DNA from: Shimia ponticola
GTDB lineage: Bacteria > Pseudomonadota > Alphaproteobacteria > Rhodobacterales > Rhodobacteraceae
Length of the DNA stretch: 64,000 bases
Direction: 5' to 3'
NCBI RefSeq assembly: GCF_007995215.1
Contig: NZ_VCDK01000003.1
Coordinates: 558,001-622,000, forward strand
Below the pieces are notes generated by a model, which saw nothing but the letters and a program-made list of their open reading frames with translations, made no database searches and was not told the origin of the DNA. A program made the position numbers and the translations under genes. This document shows positions 24,780-33,379 of the stretch, piece by piece (position 1 is the first letter of the stretch; every line of letters begins with the position of its first letter).

Positions 24780-26123
24780 ATGAATCAGCATTTCCGTGAC
24801 ACGCGCAAAATCGATCCGAACCGGGGAGCGCTCTTGGGCGACAACACCCCGAATGACAACGACAGGATCGAAATTGGCCCTACGCAGCTTGCGTTTGAGG
24901 AATGGGCCGAGGCTGGATTGGAGCTTCCCGATTTGCAGGCGATGCGCGCCTTCCGCCTGAAACGCCTGACCGACAAGATCGTCGAGCGCGGCTATGGCGG
25001 GGTGCTTATGTTCGACCCTCTCAACATCCGCTACGCGACCGACAGCACCAACATGCAGTTGTGGAACACCCACAACCCGTTCCGGGCCTGCCTTGTCTGT
25101 GCCGACGGTTACATGGTGATGTGGGATTACAAAAACTCGCCCTTCCTGTCGGAATTCAACCCGCTGGTCCGTGAACAACGCAGCGGCGCGTCGATGTTCT
25201 ACTTCGCCAATGGCGACAAAACCGAACACGCCGCCAATGAATTCGTGCCAGAGGTCATCGACCTTTTGCGTGAGCATTCCGGCGGCAACATGCGTCTGGC
25301 CGTGGATAAGATCATGGTCGCCGGATACCGCGCGTTCACAGCACGCGGGGTCGAGGTGATGGAAGGTGAAGAGGTTACCGAACACGCCCGCGCCGTCAAA
25401 GGCCCTGACGAGATCAAAGCCATGCGCTGCGCCTCCCATGCCTGCGAAGTCTCGGTCCGCGCGATGGAGGATTTCGCGCGCGCGAACATGGGCGACGGCA
25501 AAACCTCCGAGGATGACATCTGGGCGGTTCTCCACGCCGAGAACATCAAACGCGGTGGCGAATGGATCGAAACCCGGCTGTTGGCAACCGGCCCCCGGAC
25601 AAACCCATGGTTTCAAGAATGTGGCCCACGCATTCCGCAGCGCAACGAGATCCTTGCGTTTGATACCGATCTGATCGGCAGCTATGGCATCTGCATCGAC
25701 ATCAGCCGCACATGGTGGGTGGGCGATATGACGCCGCGTCAGGATATGATCGACGCCTACCGATTTGCCGTCGAACATGTCGAAACCAACAAGTCGATGA
25801 TCAAACCCGGCCTCAATATCGAAGACTGGATCATGCAAAGCCACCGGCTGCCTGACAAATATCAGGCGCGCAAATACTCATGCCTCGCCCATGGCGTCGG
25901 GCTTTGCGATGAATGGCCCCTTGTCGCCTACCCCGACAAAATGGTTCCCGGTGCGTTTGACCACGACCTCGAACCCGGAATGACGCTTTGTGTCGAGGCC
26001 CTGATCGGCGAAGAAGACGGCGATTTCTGCATCAAGCTTGAGGATCAGGTGCTGGTGACTGAGGACGGATTTGAAAATCTGACCTTTTATCCGCACGACG
26101 CCCGACTGATGGGGAATTCATAG
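24780..26123 (+). CDS. dddP: DMSP lyase DddP
   Basis: 447 residues, beginning MNQHFRDTRKIDP as in characterised roseobacter DddP. It is an M24-peptidase-fold enzyme that cleaves dimethylsulfoniopropionate to dimethyl sulfide and acrylate. Counting residues, all metal ligands described for DddP are present: D295 and D297 (FDTDLIG), D307 (CIDISR), H371 (HGVGLCDEWP), E406 (CVEALIG) and E421 (KLEDQV). The proposed catalytic base is D377. The ATG at 24780 follows GGGAGG by ~8 bases. No other dmd, ddd or acu gene is in the window, so acrylate handling must be encoded elsewhere. The upstream neighbour is a dead gene fragment. Confidence 0.96.
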   Translation: MNQHFRDTRKIDPNRGALLGDNTPNDNDRIEIGPTQLAFEEWAEAGLELPDLQAMRAFRLKRLTDKIVERGYGGVLMFDPLNIRYATDSTNMQLWNTHNPFRACLVCADGYMVMWDYKNSPFLSEFNPLVREQRSGASMFYFANGDKTEHAANEFVPEVIDLLREHSGGNMRLAVDKIMVAGYRAFTARGVEVMEGEEVTEHARAVKGPDEIKAMRCASHACEVSVRAMEDFARANMGDGKTSEDDIWAVLHAENIKRGGEWIETRLLATGPRTNPWFQECGPRIPQRNEILAFDTDLIGSYGICIDISRTWWVGDMTPRQDMIDAYRFAVEHVETNKSMIKPGLNIEDWIMQSHRLPDKYQARKYSCLAHGVGLCDEWPLVAYPDKMVPGAFDHDLEPGMTLCVEALIGEEDGDFCIKLEDQVLVTEDGFENLTFYPHDARLMGNS

Positions 26124-26316
26124 CGGCGTCCATCTATTGTCCTCGGAATTGGATCAAAGCCCTGACGAAAGTCTATTCATTGCATAGCTCTTGTTGCGCG
26201 CGAGAATGGCGCCTGCGCCAAAGCCAATCAGGGGTGCCTCAAGGCCAAGCCAGTTGGCTGGGCATAGACCGTGTATGAACAGCCCCTAAACCGCAGTCCC
26301 CGCTGCGCTAAGAAAC

Positions 26317-27042
26317 TCACTCTCGATCGAACCGCCGTTCGTCGTTGTTCCAGCGGATGCCCTTTGGGAAGTTTCGCCGCCGGAATGCGTCGTCCAGGCC
26401 CAGCGTGCGTACGCGACGCGAGAACGTTCGCAGCGGGATCGCGAACCGGTCGCCGAACCCGTCGACCAGGACCCATTGCGGCGCGGAGGTTTTTCCATGG
26501 CGTCCGATATGGCGTTGACCATAGACAAAATTGTTGGGGTTCGCATCGCCGACACACACGCTGACGTCGTAAAGCCGTCGAACAAAGGCATTGAAGCTGT
26601 TTAGCAAGTCGTCCGTCAATTGCCCGCGTTTGACCAAACGCGCCAGCGTCGGCGCATTTTGCCCATCTTGGTCGGTCACCCGTTCGGTCAGGCAGCCAAG
26701 GCCCAGATTGGTCTGGGTGAACCCGTATAGGTGCGACACCGGACTTTCGAAATCCGCGTCAAAGATATGGGCGAAATGCAGGCGGGTGTATTCAGAATAC
26801 TGCTTGATCAGGGGACGATATCGGGCGCTTGGAAAATAGCGCTGCGTGATATGGCCAAACGACCAGCCCGGAAACTCGTGCGCGTGCCGTAAGCGGATTA
26901 CCTTAATCAGCCGATCGTCGCGGTCAGGATGCACATAAACCGTCCGCTCACCGCCTTGCGCGACCACATCCTCTGGGCGCAACTGGATCATCGCCTCACG
27001 TGCTGCGTTGTGTTGGGTCGACTGAAATGCCGTGTCGCTCAT
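26317..27042 (-). CDS. YrbL family protein (kinase-like)
   Basis: 241 residues matching the PhoP-regulated YrbL family: 'VVAQGGERTVYVHPDRDDRL' then IKVIR at the N-terminus (the Lys of an ATP-grasp-like or kinase lobe), and 'VCVGDANPNNFVYG' near residue 165, which resembles the catalytic HGDxxxxN loop of aminoglycoside/choline kinases, with Val-Gly-Asp in place of His-Gly-Asp. Substrate unknown. The 235-bp gap to the divergent RTX gene holds no feature I can name. In the gap beyond its stop (26124-26316), the minus strand has an open frame of ~43 codons without a usual start. Confidence 0.7.
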   Translation of the reverse strand: MSDTAFQSTQHNAAREAMIQLRPEDVVAQGGERTVYVHPDRDDRLIKVIRLRHAHEFPGWSFGHITQRYFPSARYRPLIKQYSEYTRLHFAHIFDADFESPVSHLYGFTQTNLGLGCLTERVTDQDGQNAPTLARLVKRGQLTDDLLNSFNAFVRRLYDVSVCVGDANPNNFVYGQRHIGRHGKTSAPQWVLVDGFGDRFAIPLRTFSRRVRTLGLDDAFRRRNFPKGIRWNNDERRFDRE

Positions 27043-27277
27043 GACCTTTTCACCTGCCTTGGCGGATCGCTGTGTTCGGGCTTCGTGAAATATGACAGTT
27101 TAGCGACAAATACCAATAGGCAGGCTTAAACGCTGACACCGAAACCTTGTGCGCGGCCCCTTGGTCACAGACGCCGCAGGACGAACAATTTCGTCAAACT
27201 TTCCAGAATTGGTCCCGATTTGAGCACAATTCACGGCGACAACGGCGTCATTGTTTCACCGCTGTGTGGAGTCATCC

Positions 27278-28498
27278 ATGGCACAGATGCCAAGATCACA
27301 TGATGTCGTGAATGCCGCCCCTCCGGGCGGCCAAAATGCGTTGTCCTCCCCGGTGATCCCTCACATCCCAGACCTCATCGACGTGCCTTCAGATGGGCAA
27401 AGCGATACGCTCGGAGCCTTGACAGCTCAGATGCAATCGCTGATCGACGGTGGCCACTATGCAAACGCGGACTTCATGTATCTTGCCGAGGATCGCGTGG
27501 TTATGGCCTTCGAAGATCGCAGCGTCGCGCCGCCCCAAGGGGCCAAGGCGGCCTATTCCATGGTTGTTGTCGACGAAAACCTGACCGTCATCAAAGATAA
27601 GTCCTTCGCCATCGATGAAATTGATCCCGTTTCGGGCATAGAACTGCAGTTCTCGGAAACCGGTCAGGTCGGTGTCCACATCAGCTTTGTCGCGGACGCC
27701 CCACCTCAGGATGACGTCCATGACGTTGAAGGCCTGACCAAACATCACATGGCCGGAACCGGGCGCAGCGAACAATTCCGCGCCGATGACGTCGACACCG
27801 TCATGCATGGCTTTGGCGGAGACGACCGTCTGCGCGGCGGGAATGGCGACGACGAAATGCACGGCGGTCGCGGCGACGACAACATGCGCGGCGCGGGCGG
27901 TGACGATTATCTCGATGGTGACGGCGGAGATGATTTTCTGCGCGGTGGCGACGGCCAAGATACGCTGCGCGGCGGTGCGGGCGACGACACACTCTATGGC
28001 CAAGACGGCGATGATACATTGTTTGGCGGCCACGGCGCCGACATGCTCTCAGGCGGCGCAGGCAACGATATGCTGAACGCCGGTAAAGGCGACGACCTGT
28101 TGGAAGGTTGGCACGGTGATGACAGCCTATATGGCAAACACGGCGACGATGTTCTCCGCGGTGACAAAGGCAACGACCTGCTCCACGGCGGACGCGGCAA
28201 CGATGTTCTTGATGGCGGAAAAGACGCCGACACGCTGATCGGTGGGCGCGGCGACGATACGCTGACAGGCGGCAAGCATAGCGATCTGTTTCAATTCGGC
28301 GGCCGCTTTGGTCACGACACGATCACCGATTTCACACAAGGCGAAGACCAGTTGTCGTTCGCAGGGTTTGATGGCGACCTGTCCAGCCTGATGATCACGC
28401 AAGAAGACGATCACACCCGCATCGGCTGGGGCAAAGGATCTGTTTTGCTTGAGAACACAGACGCAGACGAAATCGATGTAGAGGATTTCGTCTTTTAG
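27278..28498 (+). CDS. RTX calcium-binding repeat protein, probably type I secreted
   Basis: 406 residues. Residues ~1-170 lack a recognised domain and have no signal peptide. Residues ~175-345 contain about 18 RTX nonapeptides (GGxGxDxLx; for example GGDGQDTLR, GGAGDDTLY, GGRGDDTLT), which bind calcium as a beta roll. The tail 'FGHDTITDFTQGEDQLSF' followed by 'VLLENTDADEIDVEDFVF' resembles the C-terminal end of type I secretion substrates in this group. Start: ATG at 27278 with GTGGAG just upstream is preferred over TTG at 27251. No ABC/HlyD secretion genes are adjacent. Function unknown. Confidence 0.8.
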   Translation: MAQMPRSHDVVNAAPPGGQNALSSPVIPHIPDLIDVPSDGQSDTLGALTAQMQSLIDGGHYANADFMYLAEDRVVMAFEDRSVAPPQGAKAAYSMVVVDENLTVIKDKSFAIDEIDPVSGIELQFSETGQVGVHISFVADAPPQDDVHDVEGLTKHHMAGTGRSEQFRADDVDTVMHGFGGDDRLRGGNGDDEMHGGRGDDNMRGAGGDDYLDGDGGDDFLRGGDGQDTLRGGAGDDTLYGQDGDDTLFGGHGADMLSGGAGNDMLNAGKGDDLLEGWHGDDSLYGKHGDDVLRGDKGNDLLHGGRGNDVLDGGKDADTLIGGRGDDTLTGGKHSDLFQFGGRFGHDTITDFTQGEDQLSFAGFDGDLSSLMITQEDDHTRIGWGKGSVLLENTDADEIDVEDFVF

Positions 28499-28635
28499 GG
28501 GTCTGCGGCCTGCAACACCGCTCACACCTCTGTTCCCCGGCTGTAACACCCCTTTCGTCGCTGCGCACTTGGCCCCATCCTAGGACGACGCCGCCGCAGA
28601 CCCTGCGATTGGCTCGGACCAAAGGAGCTGCCACA

Positions 28636-29871
28636 ATGCCGACAGAACGGATCACATTTTCAGGTCATGACGGCTCGACACTTGCGGCTCGACTGGACCT
28701 GCCGGACGGTCCTCATCTTGGCACAGCGCTCTTTGCGCATTGCTTCACCTGTTCAAAGGATATCCCCGCCGCGCGGCGCATTGCGTCCCGGCTCGCGGCC
28801 TCGGGCATAGCTGTGCTGCGGTTCGACTTCACCGGTCTTGGCCACTCTGAAGGAGAGTTTGCAAACACCACCTTCACCTCAAACGTGGCTGATCTGCGCG
28901 CCGCGTGCGCCTATCTGGATCAACGCGGCATGTCCCCAGGGCTTCTGATCGGACATTCGCTGGGCGGTGCAGCAGTGCTCAAAGCCTCCGAGGGTATGGA
29001 TAGCGTCCGCGCCGTCGTGACCATCGGCGCACCGTTTGATCCCGAACATGTCACTCATAACTTCGGACAGTCGCTGGACGATATCGCCCGTGACGGGCGC
29101 GCTTTGGTCAATCTGGGCGGACGCCCATTCACCATCACGCGGGACTTTGTCGAAGACGTCAAAGCCGAAAACCTCGCCGAACCGATCCGCAACCTCGGCG
29201 GTGCGCTCTTGGTCATGCACGCCCCACGGGACGCCACTGTTGGGATCGAAAATGCGGAGGCGATCTTTAAGGCAGCCAAACACCCCAAGAGCTTTGTCAC
29301 ACTGGATAATGCAGACCACCTGATGACCGACGGCAACGACGCCGAATATGCCGCCGAGGTCATCGCCGCATGGTCGAACCGCTACCTGAAACTGCCCAAG
29401 CTCGCCGCCCCGATCGGCGCGCCTGAAGGTGTTGTGCGCGTTGCCGAGGCGGACAAAAACGGGTTCCTGCAGGACGTGACCCATGGTCCTACGCATCATG
29501 CGTTGGCGGACGAACCCATCGCCTATGGCGGCACCAATCAGGGCATGTCACCTTACGGCTTTCTGTCGGCAGGATTGGGTGCCTGCACATCCATGACTAT
29601 CCGGATGTATGCCCGGCGTAAGGGCTGGCCGCTCGAGCATGTCTATGTCGACGTGACCCATGACAAGGTTCACGGGCAGGATGCCGAGCCGGGTGCCGCA
29701 CAGAAGGTCGATCAATTCGTACGCCACATCTTCCTGGCAGGCCCTCTTACGGCCGACCAGCGTTCGAAACTGCTCGACATCGCAGATCGCTGCCCTGTCC
29801 ATCGCACGCTTGAAGGGGGTGCCAGCGTCAAAACCAAGCTGGTGGATGAGGCCAGCAAAGACGTCGCCTGA
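28636..29871 (+). CDS. Alpha/beta hydrolase - OsmC fusion protein
   Basis: 411 residues. The first ~255 are an alpha/beta hydrolase with nucleophile elbow GHSLGG ('PGLLIGHSLGGAAVL'), Asp region 'LLVMHAPRDATVGIENAE' and catalytic His 'LDNADHLMTDG'. Residues ~270-405 form an OsmC/Ohr domain with the redox cysteines in 'SAGLGACTSMTIRMYARRKG' and 'IADRCPVHRTLEGG'. Fusions of this type are known in proteobacteria; OsmC domains reduce organic hydroperoxides, and the joint role is not settled. The ATG follows AAAGGAGCTG. A bidirectional terminator closes the gene. Confidence 0.9.
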   Translation: MPTERITFSGHDGSTLAARLDLPDGPHLGTALFAHCFTCSKDIPAARRIASRLAASGIAVLRFDFTGLGHSEGEFANTTFTSNVADLRAACAYLDQRGMSPGLLIGHSLGGAAVLKASEGMDSVRAVVTIGAPFDPEHVTHNFGQSLDDIARDGRALVNLGGRPFTITRDFVEDVKAENLAEPIRNLGGALLVMHAPRDATVGIENAEAIFKAAKHPKSFVTLDNADHLMTDGNDAEYAAEVIAAWSNRYLKLPKLAAPIGAPEGVVRVAEADKNGFLQDVTHGPTHHALADEPIAYGGTNQGMSPYGFLSAGLGACTSMTIRMYARRKGWPLEHVYVDVTHDKVHGQDAEPGAAQKVDQFVRHIFLAGPLTADQRSKLLDIADRCPVHRTLEGGASVKTKLVDEASKDVA

Positions 29872-29894
29872 ACTCACCCAGAATTGCCAAACAA

Positions 29895-29921
29895 AAAGGG
29901 CGTCCGAACCGGACGCCCTTT
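29895..29921. terminator. Bidirectional rho-independent terminator
   Basis: A 12-bp perfect stem AAAGGGCGTCCG / CGGACGCCCTTT with loop AAC lies between the convergent OsmC-fusion and bioY genes. A-rich and T-rich flanks allow it to act in both directions. Its core equals that of the glnA terminator. Confidence 0.85.
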
Positions 29922-29942
29922 CGAAAATCGCTTTTGCTTCGC

Positions 29943-30542
29943 TTAGCCGCGAGCGTTGCCCACCAGCTTCCAGACTGCGGGAACCAGCAGAGCAGCAAGA
30001 ACCAGCTTGATCGCGTCGCCAACGAGGAACGGCGTCAGGCCCCATTGCAGGATCGGCTGGTCCCAGCCGTAAAGTTGACCCAGCCAAACCAGACCGGGGA
30101 TGTAGATCAGCGCGTTACCGATCAGCATCGCCAAAGCCATTTTGCCCATCGAGCGGTCCCAGCCCTGACGCGCGAAATAGCCCAGCGCCAGCGTCGCAAG
30201 GACATAGCCCACGAGATAGCCGCCCGTGCCGCCAAGCATGTATTCGATGCCGAACTTCTCAGCCGACGAGCCGGCAAAGACGTCATAGCCCAGCGCGCCA
30301 ACAATCATGTAACCCATGATCGTCGTAAGGCCCAGACGCGGGCCGTAGGCCGCGCCGATTGTCAGCACCGCGAATGTGCCCATGGTGATCGGAACGGGCC
30401 ACATCGGCACTTTGATCTTTGCAAAGATGGCCAGCGCAGCAATGCCCACAATCACAAGCACGGCTTGTTTCAGCAGCTTCGCGGCACCTTCAGTCGGGCC
30501 AAAGGTTTCGGTCAGAACCTTGTCATAGGTTGCGGTCGTCAT
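29943..30542 (-). CDS. bioY: Biotin transporter BioY (ECF S component)
   Basis: 199 residues, six membrane segments. The pattern 'VPMWPVPITMGTFAVLTIGA' (the BioY hallmark near the N-terminus) and 'MLGGTGGYLVGYVLATLALG' are conserved. The start at 30542 fits the family; a longer frame from 30692 overlaps the gap to the upstream gene. BioY imports biotin, alone or with the BioMN energising module; bioM and bioN are not adjacent here. It is the last gene of a three-gene minus run (secreted protein, DUF6314, bioY), with an 80-bp gap before it. Confidence 0.95.
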   Translation of the reverse strand: MTTATYDKVLTETFGPTEGAAKLLKQAVLVIVGIAALAIFAKIKVPMWPVPITMGTFAVLTIGAAYGPRLGLTTIMGYMIVGALGYDVFAGSSAEKFGIEYMLGGTGGYLVGYVLATLALGYFARQGWDRSMGKMALAMLIGNALIYIPGLVWLGQLYGWDQPILQWGLTPFLVGDAIKLVLAALLVPAVWKLVGNARG

Positions 30543-30622
30543 GGGCGTCCCTTCCATATCCGTTTTTTCGGGCATACCGCCCTTTATGCTGCACCTGCAA
30601 GGGCCTTGGCCCATGATAGCGC

Positions 30623-31021
30623 TTACATACCGACGAATGGGGCGTAACGCGTGATCATGGAATAGTCCTTTCGTGGCCCTGTCACGCGCCACGTAGCCGA
30701 CCAGTCAGGGAAAGCACGCAGATCATAGCTCACGCGATATGTATCGGGATCACACCAATGATCTGCAACCATGTCGTCAAACCGCAAGCGGTGAAACGCG
30801 CGCCCGTCGTCAAAACGGATATCAAATCCGCCTTCAACCGGGTGCCAAAGGTATGTGCGCGTCGCCTCAAAGGATTGCCCCCCCATGCTGAGGGTTCCAA
30901 TCTCCTCATAGACCCAATCGGCCCCAATGCTGGCGGTCCCGGCAAACTGCGCCTCTGATCCGTCAGCATGACTAATCACACGCGCAATGCGCCATCTCCG
31001 TTGAAAATCAGCGTGTCTCAT
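30623..31021 (-). CDS. DUF6314 family protein
   Basis: 132 residues. The pattern 'DFQRRWRIARVISHADGSEA' at the start and 'GFDIRFDDGRAFHRLRFDD' near the middle, ending with 'YSMITRYAP', is that of DUF6314, a small lipocalin-like protein of alphaproteobacteria. No function is known. Its start overlaps the upstream stop by ATGA (31018-31021), so the two genes are translationally coupled. Confidence 0.75.
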   Translation of the reverse strand: MRHADFQRRWRIARVISHADGSEAQFAGTASIGADWVYEEIGTLSMGGQSFEATRTYLWHPVEGGFDIRFDDGRAFHRLRFDDMVADHWCDPDTYRVSYDLRAFPDWSATWRVTGPRKDYSMITRYAPFVGM

Positions 31022-31398
31022 TCGGCCTGCACGCGCCCTACCGTGATATGCCCTCGGTCGGAGATAAACCGAAGCACGGTGCCGTCGCTATCCATATCAT
31101 AGCAATCCCAACCGGCATTCGGCGGCCATTCGCTGCAATACTGGTCGCCTTGCACCCGCCAGGATCCCCAACTCTCTTGGCCCGCGTCATACAGCGTCCG
31201 CCCAGAGGCATAGAACGTCTGCACTGCGCCGCCATCGTAAACCAAGGTGACATCATCCAAAGCGGCAGTAATCTCTGCCCCACTCAATGGCTCAAACTGC
31301 TGCGCGCCTACGGGCGCAGCCGCCAATACCAATGCAATCCCGGCACAATGCGCAACAGCCCTCAGCCTGAACAAGCTACATTGGCCCATCAGGCGCAT
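31018..31398 (-). CDS. Small secreted protein, unknown function
   Basis: 126 residues from 31398. A signal peptide is visible (FRLRAVAHCAGIALVLAAAPVGAQQ, cleavage after GAQ or GA). The mature part has 'LSGAEITAALDDVTLVYDGG' and 'WGSWRVQGDQYCSEWPPNAG' followed by WDCYDM, with two cysteines that could pair. The pattern is reminiscent of small periplasmic proteins of roseobacters with a W/C-rich core, but I cannot name the family. An earlier ATG at 31458 only lengthens the n-region. Coupled to DUF6314. Confidence 0.6.
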   Translation of the reverse strand: MRLMGQCSLFRLRAVAHCAGIALVLAAAPVGAQQFEPLSGAEITAALDDVTLVYDGGAVQTFYASGRTLYDAGQESWGSWRVQGDQYCSEWPPNAGWDCYDMDSDGTVLRFISDRGHITVGRVQAE

Positions 31399-31539
31399 CG
31401 CGCCAGAGCCCGCCATCCCAGACACCGCCTGTGTGGCCCAACCCCTTGGATCATCCATGCGTCAGTCCTGCGCGTTGTTCTTCCCTGACGCAAAGTCTAA
31501 GAGGCCCGCAACAGTAAGCCCACCCAAAAAGGCCGTGAC

Positions 31540-32847
31540 ATGATCCCTCGCTACTCTCGCCCCGATATGGTCGCCATCTGGAGCCCAGAGACCAAGTTCC
31601 GCATCTGGTACGAGATTGAGGCCCATGCCTGTGACGCGATGGCAAAACTCGGCGTAATCCCACAGGAAAATGCGGATGCGGTGTGGAAAGCCAAGGATGT
31701 CGAATTCGACGTCGCACGGATCGACGAGATCGAAGCCGTCACCAAGCATGACGTGATCGCGTTTCTGACCCATCTGGCCGAACATGTCGGCAGCGAAGAG
31801 GCGCGGTTCGTGCATCAGGGCATGACGTCCTCTGACGTGCTCGATACCTGCTTCAACATCCAGCTGGTCCGCGCGTCCGACATCCTGATCAGGGATATCG
31901 AAGGTCTGCTTGCCGCGCTCAAGAAGCGCGCCTACGAGCACAAGAACACCATCCGCATCGGTCGCAGCCACGGCATCCACGCTGAACCCACAACGATGGG
32001 CCTGACCTTTGCACGCTTCTACGCCGAAATGGACCGCAACCTGTCGCGGATGCGCGACGCGCGTGCCGAGATTGCCACCGGCGCTATCTCTGGCGCAGTC
32101 GGCACCTTTGCCAATATCGACCCGGCCGTCGAAGAACATGTCTGCGATCAGCTCGGCCTCGTCCCAGAGCCGATCAGCACACAGGTCATTCCGCGCGACC
32201 GCCACGCGGCGTTCTTTGCGACGCTGGGTGTCATCGCGTCCTCCATCGAAAACATCGCGGTTGAGATCCGCCACATGCAACGCACCGAGGTATTGGAGGC
32301 CGCCGAGTTCTTCTCAATGGGCCAAAAAGGCTCAAGCGCGATGCCGCACAAGAAGAACCCGGTCCTGACCGAAAACCTGACCGGCCTCGCCCGCCTTGTG
32401 CGCATGGCGGTGGTGCCTGCGATGGAAAACGTGGCGCTCTGGCACGAACGCGACATTTCGCATTCCTCGGTTGAGCGGAATATCGGCCCCGACAGCACGA
32501 TCACTCTGGACTTCGCCCTGTCGCGCCTCACCGGCGTCATCGACAAGCTGCTCGTCTACCCTGAAAACATGTTGGAAAACATGAACAAGTTTCCGGGCCT
32601 CGTGATGTCGCAACGTGTGCTACTGGCCCTCACCCAAGCAGGTGTGAGCCGCGAGGATGCCTACCGCCTCGTCCAGCGCAACGCGCTCAAAGTCTGGGAC
32701 ACCCGTTCCGACTTCCGCGAAGAGCTGCTGGCGGACGAAGAGGTCCGCGCAGCACTGAGCGAGGAAGAGATCAACGAGAAATTCGACTTGGGCTACCACA
32801 CCAAACACGTCGACACGATCTTTGCCCGGGTCTTCGGCGACGACTAG
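31540..32847 (+). CDS. purB: Adenylosuccinate lyase
   Basis: 435 residues. The fumarase/aspartase superfamily signature is 'GSSAMPHKKNPVLTENLTGL'; the flexible catalytic-Ser loop is the SS of GSSAMPHK. The His of 'VHQGMTSSDVLDTCFNIQL' and 'GRSHGIHAEPTTMGLTFARF' are the other two conserved regions. The start at 31540 gives MIPRYSRPDMVAIW, the family N-terminus. It removes fumarate from SAICAR and adenylosuccinate in purine synthesis. A GC hairpin lies 12 bp past the stop. Confidence 0.97.
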   Translation: MIPRYSRPDMVAIWSPETKFRIWYEIEAHACDAMAKLGVIPQENADAVWKAKDVEFDVARIDEIEAVTKHDVIAFLTHLAEHVGSEEARFVHQGMTSSDVLDTCFNIQLVRASDILIRDIEGLLAALKKRAYEHKNTIRIGRSHGIHAEPTTMGLTFARFYAEMDRNLSRMRDARAEIATGAISGAVGTFANIDPAVEEHVCDQLGLVPEPISTQVIPRDRHAAFFATLGVIASSIENIAVEIRHMQRTEVLEAAEFFSMGQKGSSAMPHKKNPVLTENLTGLARLVRMAVVPAMENVALWHERDISHSSVERNIGPDSTITLDFALSRLTGVIDKLLVYPENMLENMNKFPGLVMSQRVLLALTQAGVSREDAYRLVQRNALKVWDTRSDFREELLADEEVRAALSEEEINEKFDLGYHTKHVDTIFARVFGDD

Positions 32848-32858
32848 GTACAAATTGG

Positions 32859-32878
32859 GGCCTGCCGTCAGGCAGGCC
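32859..32878 (+). terminator. Hairpin after purB, weak terminator
   Basis: An 8-bp perfect stem GGCCTGCC / GGCAGGCC with loop GTCA, 12 bp past the purB stop. No T run follows (AGAAGTCT), so intrinsic termination is doubtful; it may act as an mRNA 3' stabiliser. Confidence 0.45.
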
Positions 32879-32965
32879 AGAAGTCTAGCAATCTGACGTC
32901 AAATCCATTGAATCAACGGATCCTGGTGACTACGGTTTCTTCATTCAGCAGAAAACGGATTGATT

Positions 32966-33379
32966 ATGACCAGTGTTTCCCCGGACTTCGATGCCTTTGA
33001 AAACGACCTCGTCGCGCTTGGAGTGTTTGGAACAGAACCGAAAAAATCCGACCGACAAATCCTGTTTATCGACAGCGTCATCCACCACTCTTCGGGCTTC
33101 GTGGAACGGACAGGCGCAAAGCCGGGTTCCGGAAACTACCTTCGGATCTCGGGCCGACCATCCCCCAGCAGCGATGTCGAAAGCGCCGTTGTCTATTTCG
33201 TACCGCCTGACCAGATCCGCGCGCCACGGTATCAACCCACGTTGAAACGCATCGACCTTTGGTTGAATGCGGACACGATGGCCATGACACTTGCGCAACT
33301 AACACATTCACAAAGATATCTGTTTGTCGGCACGTGGCCCAATGGTCATGTGTATGGCGACATCCACACTGTGCCCTAA
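32966..33379 (+). CDS. Hypothetical protein, family not recognised
   Basis: 137 residues from the ATG at 32966 (an in-frame TTG lies 6 bases earlier). No signal peptide, no membrane segment and no motif that I recognise. Features seen: an acidic N-terminus, a central 'NYLRISGRPSPSSDVESAVV', and a hydrophobic 'SQRYLFVGTWPNGHVYGDIH' near the end. Codon usage is similar to neighbours. The stop overlaps the convergent SDR gene by 4 bases (CTAA). It could be a small cytosolic alpha/beta protein; I cannot say more. Confidence 0.5.
   Translation: MTSVSPDFDAFENDLVALGVFGTEPKKSDRQILFIDSVIHHSSGFVERTGAKPGSGNYLRISGRPSPSSDVESAVVYFVPPDQIRAPRYQPTLKRIDLWLNADTMAMTLAQLTHSQRYLFVGTWPNGHVYGDIHTVP

Noticed and set aside
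24779-24781. ATG start for a 148-residue DUF3445 protein
   Set aside because: The codon overlaps the dddP start and the first ~20 residues do not belong to the family; the fragment lacks the N-terminal half.
26228-26557. Second minus-strand ORF overlapping the YrbL-like gene
   Set aside because: Shadow frame rich in Arg and Pro; the YrbL-like frame has clear motifs.
27786-28275. DNA-level tandem repeats as a possible CRISPR or satellite
   Set aside because: The periodicity comes from RTX nonapeptide codons of the gene at 27278-28498. No CRISPR array was seen anywhere in the window.
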